From the NCBI RefSeq assembly GCF_900114615.1, contig NZ_FOTS01000022.1, forward strand, positions 1 to 64,000: 64,000 nt of DNA. The letters run 5' to 3'. The notes under the pieces are model-generated. The model made no database searches. It saw nothing but the letters and a program-made list of their open reading frames with translations, and was not told the origin of the DNA. Positions 26,498 to 36,126 of the stretch are shown here, in pieces. Origin of the DNA: Pelosinus propionicus DSM 13327. Lineage in GTDB: Bacteria; Bacillota; Negativicutes; DSM-13327. The translations under genes were made by a program, and so were the position numbers. Position 1 is the stretch's first letter; each line of letters opens with the position of its first letter.

Positions 26498-26803
26498 CTA
26501 TGGTTGCATCGTAAATACCTTGTTTAATCTTGTTAATTCAAATAGTTCTTTTACAACGCCCTTGGCACCTGTCAAGGTTACATGCCCTTCTTTCGGCAGT
26601 ACCTTCTTTTGAATCGCGACAAGTACACCAAGACCTGAACTATCAATATAGTCTACATTGTGCAGATTAATGATAAATTGTTTATATCCAGATTCAATAA
26701 ATCCCATTAGCTTTTCTCGTAAAACAGCAGCATCCTCCACATACATACTTCCTGCTAACGTTACAATAACTTCTTTTTCATTAACATTTGTAGTAATCTC
26801 CAA
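26498..26803 (-). CDS. STAS-domain anti-sigma factor antagonist (RsbV/SpoIIAA type)
   Basis: The product is 101 residues with one STAS domain. The phosphorylation motif NLHNVDYIDSSGLGVLVAIQ (about 45-64) includes the serine that the partner kinase modifies; DSSGLG is the hallmark. When unphosphorylated it sequesters the RsbW-like kinase. It lies between the kinase gene and the PP2C phosphatase gene, so all three parts of a switch are together. The start is TTG at 26803 behind GAGGGG. Confidence 0.9.
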   Translation of the reverse strand: MEITTNVNEKEVIVTLAGSMYVEDAAVLREKLMGFIESGYKQFIINLHNVDYIDSSGLGVLVAIQKKVLPKEGHVTLTGAKGVVKELFELTRLNKVFTMQP

Positions 26804-26837
26804 TTGTATATCCCCTCTTCATGTTAAATTTCTTATC

Positions 26838-27248
26838 TTATATACTGGTACATGTTCCAAAAGGCTTGCAATAGGTAGGATTAATTTTTTTTACTAAGGT
26901 AATCTCATTACCTTTTGTATTCCACCAGCAAGAATCTACATAAAGGCCAATTAAGTCAAGACCTCGCCCATTTTCATCCCATAATTCCATATCGGCAGAT
27001 TTCTTTGTATTTACAAACCCGTCACCTTCATCTCGAATAATAATCTGTACATCTTCAGGTGATCTTTCGATAATGATCTGAACCTTTTTAGTATTATCTT
27101 CCTTATTGCCATGAAAAATCGCATTATTAACACCTTCATTAATGGCAATAAATAAACGAAGAGCATCTTCTTCACAAGTTTGAACCAATTCTCTTTTTAT
27201 TGAATCCCGCAGAATGGCAAATTCTGCAAGTGAGGAAAAAGAGTACAT
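26838..27248 (-). CDS. anti-sigma factor serine kinase (RsbW-like HATPase)
   Basis: The protein is 136 residues, a GHKL ATPase fold of the HATPase_c_2 type. The N box is EGVNNAIFHGNKEDN (about 54-68), the G1 box IRDEGDGF (about 91-98) and the G2-like region ENGRGLDLIGLYVD (about 113-126). It phosphorylates the STAS protein and binds an unknown target. No sigma factor gene is adjacent, so the output may be another regulator. GGGAGG precedes the ATG. Confidence 0.88.
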   Translation of the reverse strand: MYSFSSLAEFAILRDSIKRELVQTCEEDALRLFIAINEGVNNAIFHGNKEDNTKKVQIIIERSPEDVQIIIRDEGDGFVNTKKSADMELWDENGRGLDLIGLYVDSCWWNTKGNEITLVKKINPTYCKPFGTCTSI

Positions 27249-27487
27249 TACTTTTACCTCCCTATTTTTTTATAAATGTTGTTTTTTTGCTATTATCTTA
27301 CTAAAAACTTATCTATTTTTTTGATATACCAGATGTATTTTGATAAAATTCGCCATTTATTTTTCAAATACCTTCCATTATTTGCTTAAAAAATTATAAA
27401 AACTAACAATTCTAGATTAATACCAAGCATTTTTTTTTATGAATCGGCTCCAACTTCTTTGATAAATTAAACTACTATTTTAATTCG

Positions 27488-29053
27488 TTAGCAATCAGGG
27501 AATTTTTCGCATATTTGTAGAATATCATCTAACTTATTCATAAATAAATCTACTAATTTCGGATCAAAATGAGCTCCTCGTTCTTTGGAGATATAATGTA
27601 ATATTTCATCTAATGACCAAGATCTTTTATAAATACGCTCACTTCTCAAGGCGTCGAAAACATCTGCTAATGCTACAATTCTGCCATAAATATGTATTTC
27701 TTCTCCTGCAAGTCCTTGTGGATATCCGCTGCCATCATATCGTTCATGATGTTCGTGAGCGATAAGGGCTCCACTTTTTAATATAGAGCGCTTTGATTTT
27801 CTTAGCATTTCATAGCCTACAGGTGAATGCCTTTTCATAATATTAAACTCTTCAGGAGTCAGTTTACCTGGTTTATTTAAAATTGCATCTGGAATTGCTA
27901 ATTTACCGACATCATGGATCGGAGCAGCTAAACGTAATTTTTCTGCGTCTTCGGGAGAAAGCCCATAAGCTAATGCTAATAATTTTGCGATTTCAGCTAC
28001 TCTTTTCACGTGGCATCCTGTTTCCTGAGAGCGTGCTTCAGCAATTTCTCCTAATGTAAAGAGAATTTCTTTTTGTGTATCTTCTACTTCTTCATTTAGA
28101 TAAATATTATCGAAAGCAATAGATACGTTAGTACAAAAAACCTCAATTAAATCTTTATCCCAGACACTTAAAGAAGCGACCCCATCTAAGTAAATTACAT
28201 TTTCTGAGCCTTGTTTGCTGCAAAAGTAAATTACAAAACGATCAGGGAAATACAGACTCTTTTTTTGCTGAAATGTTGTTTCAATATCTTGTCCAACTTT
28301 CGTTTCTATATCTTTCTGCAGCTTAGTACCAATTAATCTTTCATAGGCACCAGTTGCAGCTAGTATGCAAAAATCGTCTATCCCTTCTTTTGTTGCAGCA
28401 AAAGAAGATGCATGGCAATATAACGCGTTCGGATTCAAGTGTAAAATTGCAACCAGCTGTGATAATACCGCAGAAGCAAATTTCGTCATTGATTGAAGCT
28501 GAAAAATAGTAGCTGATGAATCAATGATTTGCTTCAAACTGCGACGATTCATATCAATAATACTCAAATCTCTAAAAGATCGCAGAGTTGTTACTAAAGT
28601 AGTATGCAGCTTCTGGGACGTTAGTTCTGTCTTTTCTTTATAATCATTAATATCATATTCTACCACAACATCATGTTCGGGAGCCTGACCAGGCTGACCA
28701 GTCCGCAGTATGATTCTAACTAAATGATTCTGTAATTCATTCCGAATATAACGTGCCAATTCCAAGCCTGAGTTTTCTTCTTCCATTACCACATCCAGCA
28801 ATATCACAGCTATATCTGGATTCTCCGCTAATACTTGCCGCCCTTCACTTGATGAATATGCGCTGAAAAACTCTACAGGCTTAGCATCGAAAGTAAAGCG
28901 GCGAAGTGCTAATTTAGTTACATGATGAACCTCTTCTTCATCATCAATGATTAAGACTTTCCATCTGCCACTCAGACTAGGAAGAACGCCATCTGATGTT
29001 ACTATTTCCTCTTCCCATTTTTCAAACAATAATTCATCATCATTCTTTGTCAT
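27488..29053 (-). CDS. response regulator: REC + DUF3369 + HD-GYP phosphodiesterase
   Basis: The protein is 521 residues. The receiver domain (about 32-150) has acidic D37/D38 and phospho-acceptor D87 in ILLDVVM. A DUF3369 GAF-like domain (about 180-325) follows. The HD-GYP domain (about 330-500) has APIHDVGKLAIPDAIL, a later HEHHERYDGSGYPQGL with the GYP motif, and ALADVFDALRSER. It would hydrolyse cyclic-di-GMP when phosphorylated. It overlaps the upstream histidine kinase gene by 14 bases, so that kinase is the likely phosphate donor. Confidence 0.92.
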   Translation of the reverse strand: MTKNDDELLFEKWEEEIVTSDGVLPSLSGRWKVLIIDDEEEVHHVTKLALRRFTFDAKPVEFFSAYSSSEGRQVLAENPDIAVILLDVVMEEENSGLELARYIRNELQNHLVRIILRTGQPGQAPEHDVVVEYDINDYKEKTELTSQKLHTTLVTTLRSFRDLSIIDMNRRSLKQIIDSSATIFQLQSMTKFASAVLSQLVAILHLNPNALYCHASSFAATKEGIDDFCILAATGAYERLIGTKLQKDIETKVGQDIETTFQQKKSLYFPDRFVIYFCSKQGSENVIYLDGVASLSVWDKDLIEVFCTNVSIAFDNIYLNEEVEDTQKEILFTLGEIAEARSQETGCHVKRVAEIAKLLALAYGLSPEDAEKLRLAAPIHDVGKLAIPDAILNKPGKLTPEEFNIMKRHSPVGYEMLRKSKRSILKSGALIAHEHHERYDGSGYPQGLAGEEIHIYGRIVALADVFDALRSERIYKRSWSLDEILHYISKERGAHFDPKLVDLFMNKLDDILQICEKFPDC

Positions 29054-31418
29054 TATGTGTCTCCCTCTCTACTGGAATGCCAATTATAAATTTCGTCCCT
29101 TTTCCCAATTCACTTTCACATTCAATTGTGCCATTAAACTGTTTTTTAACAAGGTTATATAGAATATATAATCCTAAACCAGTTCCCCCCATACCTCGTT
29201 TTGTTGTAAAAAAAGGATTGAAGATTTGCGCTACTACTTCATTACTCATGCCTTTTCCATCATCAGAATAGATTAGGAATATGGTCTCCACTTCTTGAAA
29301 TATAGCAATAGTAAGCGTTCCTTCTTGATCAGGATCATAAGCATGAATTAAAGAATTCATAATTAGATTGGTGATAATTTGTCCGAAGGCTCCAGGAAAG
29401 CTATCAATTTGCAAGCTTTCATTACATTTAAGTATTATTTTATGCCTTGTTCGCTTGATTTTTGGCTGCAAGCTCAATAAAATTTCATTTAGGTATTGTT
29501 TGATATTAAAAATACGTCGTGCTTCACTTGATTGGTCTGCAGAAACTTGTTTAAAGCTGCGAATTAATTGAGATGCTCGCTCTAAATTAGAAAAAATAAT
29601 AGATAAAGCTTCTTCAGAATCCTCCAAGTAATTGGTCAAATCTCGCCGTTTAAGATCACCAGAGGCATACAACGCAGCAAACTCCTTCGTAACTTCTTGT
29701 AAATGAGAAGTAGCTGTTACTCCTACTCCTACTGGCGTATTAATCTCATGAGCAATTCCAGCAACTAAACTGCCAAGAGAAGCCATCTTCTCCGCATGCA
29801 CGAGCTGCGCTTGCGTTTGTTGCAAATTCTCTAATGCATACTGCAATTCCTTATTAACGGCTTGTAATTCTTCGTTCATTGCCAACAAGTCTTCTGTTCT
29901 GCGTTCCACTTTAATCTCTAGCTGTTCATGTACTTGGTGCAATGCTTCCTCGGCTTCTTTACGCTGCGTAATATCACTAATTGAGCCGACGACTCGCAAT
30001 GGCATACATTGTTCATCCCAAACGGCTTGCCCACTTACAAATGCCCATTTAAAGCTATGATCCTTACAGCAAAAACGATATTCTCCACGAAAAAAATCTG
30101 TTTTTTTTGCAAGATAATCTTGAAGAAATTGCTCAATCTTTTCAAAATCATTTGGATGGATTCTTTTTCGCCATTCCCCCATACTCTTAAATTCTTCTAC
30201 ATCATCATACCCAAACATTTGCATTACTCTGGCAGAGAAGAAGGCTTGGTCAGTTTTTATATCCCAATCCCAAATTCCCTCATTATTCCCCTGTAACGCC
30301 AGCTGCCATCGTTCTTCGCTGACCATTAACTCCTCGTTTGTTTTCTGAATTACATCTATATTGTTTTGAATCGTTTGTGACATTGTATTGAAAGTTGTAC
30401 AAAGTTCTTGCAATTCTTGCGGAGCAGAGTGAATTACCTCTTCACTGATTTTTGCAGAGGCAAAATTTCCCTCATTCATACTCGTAAAATGCTTAGTCAC
30501 CGTAGTAATTGAACGAAATAGTTTATTAAAAATTAAGAGGGAAACAAAAGAAATTAATAGAAATATAATGCAGAAAGTAATCACACCGTATTTAATACTA
30601 TCATAAAAACCTTGTAAAACCTCTTTTTGTGTAATAGTAACAGCAATACCCCACCCCGGAGTTTTTACACGAGCTGTGGCAACCATAGCTGCTTCTCCAT
30701 TTTCTCTAGTAAACTTCCCCATGCTACGTAAATCTTTTTTAAATAAATCATTAAGCTCACCTGAAATATAAGAAATATACTCTGAAGATTCACTATTTTG
30801 CGGTACAATTATTTTTCCATCAGAAGTGAATACAAGAGTTTGGCCCGTTTGTCCAATCTTTGCATCTTCACTCATATCCTGTAATGCATCTAGCTTAATA
30901 TTTTGCAATAATACGCCTGTTAACTCCCCATTTTCTTTTATGATTGGCTGAGTGATGACAATAACAGGCTTTCCAGTGGTAGGGCTAAGCAATACCTTAC
31001 TAATTTGAGCGTTTCTCGATGTAATGGTAGTTTGGAAATAATTGTAACCTGCCATACTCTTTCCAATTACACTGGGATTATGAGGATAAATATTAGTAAT
31101 TTCGCCATTTTCCTTTGCTACAATAAGATCATCAAAAACATTTAGTTCATTATGCATATTGCCCAAAAGCTTTTGCATTTCTTTCTGATTTGCATTTTGA
31201 ACAAAAGATTCACTTACAAAAAGGTGACCGCCTTGCTTTATGAGAGTAAACCACATTTCCACTTGGTTGCTAAATTGCAAAGCCTGATTTTGCAGAATTC
31301 CGTGCATACTTTCTTTCTCTTGATTGTAAGCAGTATACATCTGTACCCCAGTAACAAGTGAGGTCATAAAAAATAATGATATCACCATTACTAAAAGCAG
31401 CTGAGAGCGAATCTTCAT
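29040..31418 (-). CDS. sensor histidine kinase: dCache-HAMP-PAS-HisKA-HATPase
   Basis: The product is about 792 residues. Two membrane helices (about 8-28 and 275-300) flank a periplasmic Cache-type sensor. HAMP, a PAS domain (about 370-495) and a coiled coil follow. The dimerisation helix has EKMASLGSLVAGIAHEINTP with the phospho-His. The ATPase has N-box NLIMNSLIHAY, DDGKGM and GGTGLGLYI. GGAGG selects the ATG at 31418. The adjacent periplasmic binding lipoprotein gene, just upstream in the transcript, may deliver its ligand. Confidence 0.9.
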   Translation of the reverse strand: MKIRSQLLLVMVISLFFMTSLVTGVQMYTAYNQEKESMHGILQNQALQFSNQVEMWFTLIKQGGHLFVSESFVQNANQKEMQKLLGNMHNELNVFDDLIVAKENGEITNIYPHNPSVIGKSMAGYNYFQTTITSRNAQISKVLLSPTTGKPVIVITQPIIKENGELTGVLLQNIKLDALQDMSEDAKIGQTGQTLVFTSDGKIIVPQNSESSEYISYISGELNDLFKKDLRSMGKFTRENGEAAMVATARVKTPGWGIAVTITQKEVLQGFYDSIKYGVITFCIIFLLISFVSLLIFNKLFRSITTVTKHFTSMNEGNFASAKISEEVIHSAPQELQELCTTFNTMSQTIQNNIDVIQKTNEELMVSEERWQLALQGNNEGIWDWDIKTDQAFFSARVMQMFGYDDVEEFKSMGEWRKRIHPNDFEKIEQFLQDYLAKKTDFFRGEYRFCCKDHSFKWAFVSGQAVWDEQCMPLRVVGSISDITQRKEAEEALHQVHEQLEIKVERRTEDLLAMNEELQAVNKELQYALENLQQTQAQLVHAEKMASLGSLVAGIAHEINTPVGVGVTATSHLQEVTKEFAALYASGDLKRRDLTNYLEDSEEALSIIFSNLERASQLIRSFKQVSADQSSEARRIFNIKQYLNEILLSLQPKIKRTRHKIILKCNESLQIDSFPGAFGQIITNLIMNSLIHAYDPDQEGTLTIAIFQEVETIFLIYSDDGKGMSNEVVAQIFNPFFTTKRGMGGTGLGLYILYNLVKKQFNGTIECESELGKGTKFIIGIPVERETHNDKE

Positions 31419-31450
31419 GCTGTTTAACCTCCTATCCAAGATCGGCTCCC

Positions 31451-32599
31451 TTAAAGCTGTATATCATCCTTGATAATCTTTCCATTCCGAATCGTCAGTA
31501 TCGTTATCTTACTTTTCACATCATGATGCTGATCAAAAGTAATATGCCCTGTAACACCTGGATAATTTTCCACCTTACTAAGATAATCATAAATCCCCTC
31601 ACGGCTAATACCATTCTTTTTCATCGCCTCAATTAACAATAGAGCTGAATCGTAAGCTAAGGCTGCATAACTGTCAGGTTCTTTATGATACCGATTTTGA
31701 AAACGCTTTCTAAATTCTTCTGATCCATTTTCCTGTATACCATTATAAAAAAATCCATTAAAACGGACCCCTTCTACTGCCTCTTTCCCTAACAAAATAA
31801 ATTCTTCTGAGCTAATTCCATCCGTGCCGATTATGGGAAGCTCTAGTCCGATCGCTCTTGCTTGGCGAATAATGGATGCTGTTTCTGAAGAATAGCCCGC
31901 TATAAAAAGCCCATCAGGCTTTGAATACTTTATTTTATACAGTTCAGAGGTAAAATCCGTAGTTCGTCCTTCAGAAAAAATTTCAATCGCTGTAATCTCA
32001 CCGCCAATGCGCTGCAGCCTCTCACGAAAATAGTCTTTCATCCCCTTGCTGTAATCATTATTTGTGTAAATAATAGCCATTCTTTTTAACCCTAGCTGAT
32101 AAAAAGAATATTCCCCTAGTTGCTCTGCTTCTACCTTATCTGTTGGTATAACCCTAAACACATAGGGTGTTGTACCATCTGTAATCGTTTTGTTTACCGA
32201 ATCTGTAATTACAGGAATCCCCGCACCATTATATACATTTCTAGCGGCCATAGTACTCGCACTATTCCAATGGCCAAGTACTGCGACTACAGATTGATCT
32301 GCAGCTATTTTTTCTGCTAACTTATGAGCTTCTTTTGGTGAGCTGGCATCATCCCCCACCAATAACTTGATTTTTCTGCCTTGAATTCCGCCAGCTGCAT
32401 TTACTTCCTCTACGGCTAATTGAATGGCCTTAACTTTCATACTGCCAAACTCTTTAGAGTTGCCGGTCATAGGATTGGCACTGGCAATAATAATATCATC
32501 CTTCTTATTTTGCTGCTGCCCAATCGTATTGTGATTACACCCGCTGCCAAGCAAAACAAATCCCATAATAAAAATGCTAAAAATTAGTTTGCTGCTCAT
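31451..32599 (-). CDS. periplasmic-binding lipoprotein, branched-chain amino acid/amide type
   Basis: The product is about 382 residues. The lipoprotein signal has lipobox LLGSGC (Cys at about residue 21), and the mature part is a type I Peripla_BP_6 fold: SANPMTGNSKEFGSMKVKAIQLAVEEVNAAGG, LVGDDASSPKEA and AVLGHWNSASTMAA. GGAG selects the ATG at 32599. No permease or ATPase gene follows. The next genes encode a histidine kinase and an HD-GYP regulator, so this protein probably serves as a ligand sensor rather than a transporter subunit. Confidence 0.85.
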   Translation of the reverse strand: MSSKLIFSIFIMGFVLLGSGCNHNTIGQQQNKKDDIIIASANPMTGNSKEFGSMKVKAIQLAVEEVNAAGGIQGRKIKLLVGDDASSPKEAHKLAEKIAADQSVVAVLGHWNSASTMAARNVYNGAGIPVITDSVNKTITDGTTPYVFRVIPTDKVEAEQLGEYSFYQLGLKRMAIIYTNNDYSKGMKDYFRERLQRIGGEITAIEIFSEGRTTDFTSELYKIKYSKPDGLFIAGYSSETASIIRQARAIGLELPIIGTDGISSEEFILLGKEAVEGVRFNGFFYNGIQENGSEEFRKRFQNRYHKEPDSYAALAYDSALLLIEAMKKNGISREGIYDYLSKVENYPGVTGHITFDQHHDVKSKITILTIRNGKIIKDDIQL

Positions 32600-32856
32600 G
32601 GCACTCAACTCCTTTCCTGCACATTCGGTTTGCAAATACTTTACATAGTTACAACAAATATATATGACTTGGTTCCACAAAGATCGACCTAATTCCTTGC
32701 TAAATTTGTCATTTTTTTGTATTACTTTAAAAAGACTTGCGCTTTCTATTTCGTATTTTTGCTCTCTTTTCTCAAATTTATCATCTGTACTAAGGCAGCT
32801 AATTAGAGAGATGTTCCCTTTTTCTTCTTATTAGAACTGAAAAGATCCAAATAAAG

Positions 32857-32891
32857 AAAAGCTCATATCCTAATACAGGACATGAGCTTTT
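32857..32891 (-). terminator. terminator overlapping the glycerate kinase stop
   Basis: AAAAGCTCATATCCT (32857-32871) and AGGACATGAGCTTTT (32877-32891) pair with one mismatch. The minus-strand copy continues CTTTATTT, and the kinase stop codon sits inside the hairpin. The gap 32600-32856 shows nothing else. Confidence 0.85.
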
Positions 32892-34054
32892 CTAATCTCT
32901 TTATTTTTTCTATCCCCCAGCTTCATGCTCCTTTTTATGACATGGCATAATCGTTCGGCTGCCGCTTCTATCAATTCGGGAGCATTTGTCATGCAATCAG
33001 CTAAATTCATTGGCGAAGGAATAATGCTCATCAAGCCTGTAATACCACAAGAATATACTTCTTCATATCCTTTGCCTAAACTGCCTGATAGGCAAAAAGT
33101 AGGAACATCATGCGTTCTAGCAATACGCGCTACACCAACTGGAGCTTTTCCACAAGCAGTTTGAAAATCAGTACACCCTTCACCAGTAATGATAAAATCA
33201 GCTTCTCTGGCAATATTAGAAAAGCGTACTGCCTCAAGTATAATCTCAACACCAGGCAATAGCTTGGCATTGGTAAAAAGCAGTAAGCCTGCTCCAAGAC
33301 CGCCAGCAGCTCCTGCCCCTGGATATTGGGCAACATCTTTCCCTGTAACCTGCTTAGCAATCGCAGCAAATTTTGCTAATGCAGCATCTAATTCAGCAAT
33401 CATTTCTATCGTAGCACCTTTTTGCGGGCCATAAATAGCCGATGCACCCTGCGGTCCGCATAAAGGGTTATCAACATCACAGGCTACGACTATCGTCGTT
33501 TCGGCTAAACGTGCATCCATTTGACTAACATCAATCTTTGTCAACTGCTGTAATGCTGCCCCTCCACTAGGCAAGGAATTACCAACAGCATCTAGAAATT
33601 TTGCTCCTAAAGCACAAGCCATGCCCATTCCGCCATCATTTGTTGCACTGCCGCCTATTCCAATGATTAATTTGCGGATTCCCCGATCAAGAGCTGCCTT
33701 TATCAATTCACCTGTTCCATAAGTAGTCGTGATGCAAGGATTGCGTTTGTCCTGAGGTACCAAAGGCAGACCGGATGCAGCTGCCATCTCAATGACAGCG
33801 GTTTCTCCATCGCCAAGTATTCCCCAATGAGCCTCTAATGGATTTCCTAATGGCCCAAGTACAGTTTCGGTAATGATTTGCCCACCTGTAGCTACGACAA
33901 GAGCTTCTATTGTACCTTTTCCTCCGTCCGCTATTGGTACTTTTATTACCTCAGCATCTGAGAAAACCGATAATATTCCTGCTTCCATAGCATTTGCTAC
34001 AGCTACAGCTGATGCACTCCCTTTAAATGAATCAGGGGCCACAACAATGCGCAT
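32870..34054 (-). CDS. glycerate kinase (GlxK/GarK family)
   Basis: The protein is 394 residues. It phosphorylates D-glycerate, in this family at the 2-hydroxyl, so the product enters glycolysis. The family start RIVVAPDSFKGSASA, IGIGGSATNDGGMGMA (about 130-145) and PGAGAAGGLGAGL (about 245-257) are present. The usual TGEGRxDxQT block is TGEGCTDFQTACGKAP here, keeping the acidic residues. It ends the carbohydrate-acid cluster, after a glycerate dehydrogenase gene separated by a hairpin. The final 15-20 residues are unusually basic. Confidence 0.9.
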   Translation of the reverse strand: MRIVVAPDSFKGSASAVAVANAMEAGILSVFSDAEVIKVPIADGGKGTIEALVVATGGQIITETVLGPLGNPLEAHWGILGDGETAVIEMAAASGLPLVPQDKRNPCITTTYGTGELIKAALDRGIRKLIIGIGGSATNDGGMGMACALGAKFLDAVGNSLPSGGAALQQLTKIDVSQMDARLAETTIVVACDVDNPLCGPQGASAIYGPQKGATIEMIAELDAALAKFAAIAKQVTGKDVAQYPGAGAAGGLGAGLLLFTNAKLLPGVEIILEAVRFSNIAREADFIITGEGCTDFQTACGKAPVGVARIARTHDVPTFCLSGSLGKGYEEVYSCGITGLMSIIPSPMNLADCMTNAPELIEAAAERLCHVIKRSMKLGDRKNKEIRKAHVLY

Positions 34055-34106
34055 CTCCCATCACATCCTTTATCAATCTAGGTATCTTTTTCATTCTGTA
34101 TGTAAG

Positions 34107-34140
34107 AATGAGAGTATGAAATCATTTTCATACTCTCATT
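34107..34140. repeat. 15-bp perfect inverted repeat between dehydrogenase and glycerate kinase
   Basis: AATGAGAGTATGAAA (34107-34121) and TTTCATACTCTCATT (34126-34140) form a strong hairpin. The T tract is weak on the minus strand, so it may attenuate read-through into glycerate kinase or process the mRNA. Confidence 0.65.
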
Positions 34141-34207
34141 CTCATCATTTTATTTTATCATCTAACTAATTATTAATCTATCTTTTACTATAATCTACTC
34201 TGAAATA

Positions 34208-35228
34208 AACTTCTACTTGTTCACAATGTTGACTGGTGTATTTGCCAAAAATTTTGTCAGATTATCTACAGCAATATCCATTAGTCTAGATCTGGATTCT
34301 TTTGGTGCCCAAGCAATATGAGGCGTAATAATGCAGTTTTTTGCTGTAAGCAATGGGTTATCCGCTTTAATGGGTTCTGAGGAAACAACATCTAATGCCA
34401 CTCCATATACTTTTCCACTATTTAACGCTTCTGCTAAATCTTCTTCTACAATCAAAGGTCCCCGAGAGGTATTGATAATGATAACTCCATCTTTCATTTT
34501 AGCAATATTATTTTTGTTCACAATGCCTTTGGTGCTGTCAAACAACGGGCAATGCAGGGAAATTACATCAGAGTTTGCTAACAGCTCATCAAGACTGGCA
34601 TACTGCAGAGTATCACTTTTAAGCTCTTCAATTTCATAGGAGTCAAAGGCTAATACTTTCATTCCCAAAGCCTGAGCGATCTTTGCCGTTGCCTGACCAA
34701 TTCTGCCAAACCCAATAATACCTAAGGTTTTACCTGCAAGTTCGATAAGAGGATAGTTCCAATAGCACCAGTCTGGACAATTGGTCCAGTCGCCTTTTAG
34801 CACACTCCGGCTATGTTCTCCAATGTGATGGCATACTTCCAGTAAGAGAGCAATGGTAATTTGTGAGACCGCAGTAGTGCCATAGGTTGGAATGTTGGCT
34901 ACCGGGATCCCTTTTGCTTTTGCAGCTTCCACATCTACCACATTGTAGCCCGTTGCTAATACGCCGATAAATTTAATGTTCGGGCAAGAAGCAAAGACTT
35001 CTTGATCGATAACGGTTTTGTTGGTGAAAACGATCTCGGCGTCTCCAATTCTTTCTATCGTTTTTTCTGCTGATGTCCGGTCATAGACCACAACATCTCC
35101 TAATGCTTTCAGACCATCCCAGCTTAAGTCTCCAGGATTTAATGTGTAGCCATCTAATACAACAATTTTCATAATCGTTTCTTCCTCCAGTTTTTTTATA
35201 GTTTAGCCCAGGCTAAATTTAAAGCACG
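34208..35228 (-). repeat. 1.0-kb near-identical repeat, copy A
   Basis: This segment recurs at 43511-44530 in the same orientation with only scattered base changes. It holds the whole dehydrogenase gene plus about 30 bases of the end of the gene before it. In this copy those 30 bases are the real 3' end of the TIM-barrel gene, so copy A looks ancestral. Confidence 0.92.
34213..35172 (-). CDS. D-2-hydroxyacid dehydrogenase (glycerate/hydroxypyruvate reductase), copy 1
   Basis: The protein is 319 residues. It reduces a 2-oxo acid such as hydroxypyruvate to D-glycerate with NAD(P)H. The nucleotide fold has LGIIGFGRIGQATA (about 148-161). Catalytic Arg is in INTSRGPLI, Glu in VVSSEPI, and His in ITPHIAWA near residue 281. 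GGAGG precedes the ATG. It closes an operon of aldolase, isomerases and MFS carrier and precedes glycerate kinase, which supports a hydroxypyruvate-to-glycerate role. Protein copy 2 differs at only four residues. Confidence 0.92.
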   Translation of the reverse strand: MKIVVLDGYTLNPGDLSWDGLKALGDVVVYDRTSAEKTIERIGDAEIVFTNKTVIDQEVFASCPNIKFIGVLATGYNVVDVEAAKAKGIPVANIPTYGTTAVSQITIALLLEVCHHIGEHSRSVLKGDWTNCPDWCYWNYPLIELAGKTLGIIGFGRIGQATAKIAQALGMKVLAFDSYEIEELKSDTLQYASLDELLANSDVISLHCPLFDSTKGIVNKNNIAKMKDGVIIINTSRGPLIVEEDLAEALNSGKVYGVALDVVSSEPIKADNPLLTAKNCIITPHIAWAPKESRSRLMDIAVDNLTKFLANTPVNIVNK

Positions 35229-36107
35229 CTTTGCGTTCGCGACTACCAAATCAGGGTCTTCATCTCCCCAAGGTTTTACTTCAAAGCTTACTATCGGACG
35301 GTTGGCTTCACTAATAAAGCCAATATCCATAAGCACTCGCAAGAAGTGAACGATTTCGTTTACACCTATGACACCATTTGGAAAGCCAAAGCGCGGATGT
35401 AAATCTCCATACCCTTCCATGGTTGGATCCTCTACTACACAATTGGCAATGTGAGCATGAACAATATACTCCTTGATCGGCAGTATCGCTTCTTCAACGG
35501 TTTCATGCAATTGGGCAATATGACTTAAGTCTACCATGAGACCAAAATTATCATATTCAGCTCTTATCTCTTGGGCAAAACGTTTCGCAAGTGACGCAGG
35601 ACCGATTAGTGATTTTTTATCAAAGTCATAGTCAAAGACTTCGAGAATAATTTTTAGATCACCTTTCGATTTGGCATACGCACATAATTCTTTTGTTGAT
35701 TTTACCAATGCAGCGAAGGCTTCTTCTTTTTTAGATTCTTCATATTTTCCCGAAAGAAATGCGCAACCTACAGCACCTAACTCATAGGCTTCGTCTACTC
35801 CTTCTTTTAGAGATGCAAGGGCTTCGAGGCGTACTTTTTCATCCAGAGAGTTGATGTTTAATCCTGTAGTCAGATGCCTTGGCTGGCAGCCGTAACCTAC
35901 TGTTAATCCTGCTGTTTTTACGGCATCTGCCACTTGTTTTCTAGTGTCTTTGTCTTTGATCCAGGTTAATTCAATCGCATCAAAATAATCATCGTTAGCA
36001 ATTTTTTTAGCGGATTCCAGTATTGAACCTTCTCCTTTTATCGTCGTAGGATAGGCCATAAAATTTACGATTCCAACTTTCATGTATTTCTTCATAGATT
36101 CAATCAT
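35196..36107 (-). CDS. TIM-barrel sugar isomerase/epimerase
   Basis: The protein is 303 residues of the AP-endonuclease-2 / xylose-isomerase-like fold. Metal ligands can be placed at ILEVFDYD, LMVDLSHIAQLHET, HAHIANC and the late SFEVKPWG strand. These enzymes use Mn2+ or Mg2+ to isomerise or epimerise keto sugars and keto acids. The specific substrate is unknown; hydroxypyruvate isomerase-like activity would fit the adjacent dehydrogenase. GGAGG lies eight bases before ATG 36107. Its last 30 bases also survive beyond dehydrogenase copy 2. Confidence 0.8.
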   Translation of the reverse strand: MIESMKKYMKVGIVNFMAYPTTIKGEGSILESAKKIANDDYFDAIELTWIKDKDTRKQVADAVKTAGLTVGYGCQPRHLTTGLNINSLDEKVRLEALASLKEGVDEAYELGAVGCAFLSGKYEESKKEEAFAALVKSTKELCAYAKSKGDLKIILEVFDYDFDKKSLIGPASLAKRFAQEIRAEYDNFGLMVDLSHIAQLHETVEEAILPIKEYIVHAHIANCVVEDPTMEGYGDLHPRFGFPNGVIGVNEIVHFLRVLMDIGFISEANRPIVSFEVKPWGDEDPDLVVANAKRALNLAWAKL

Positions 36108-36126
36108 TTCTTACTACCTCCATATA

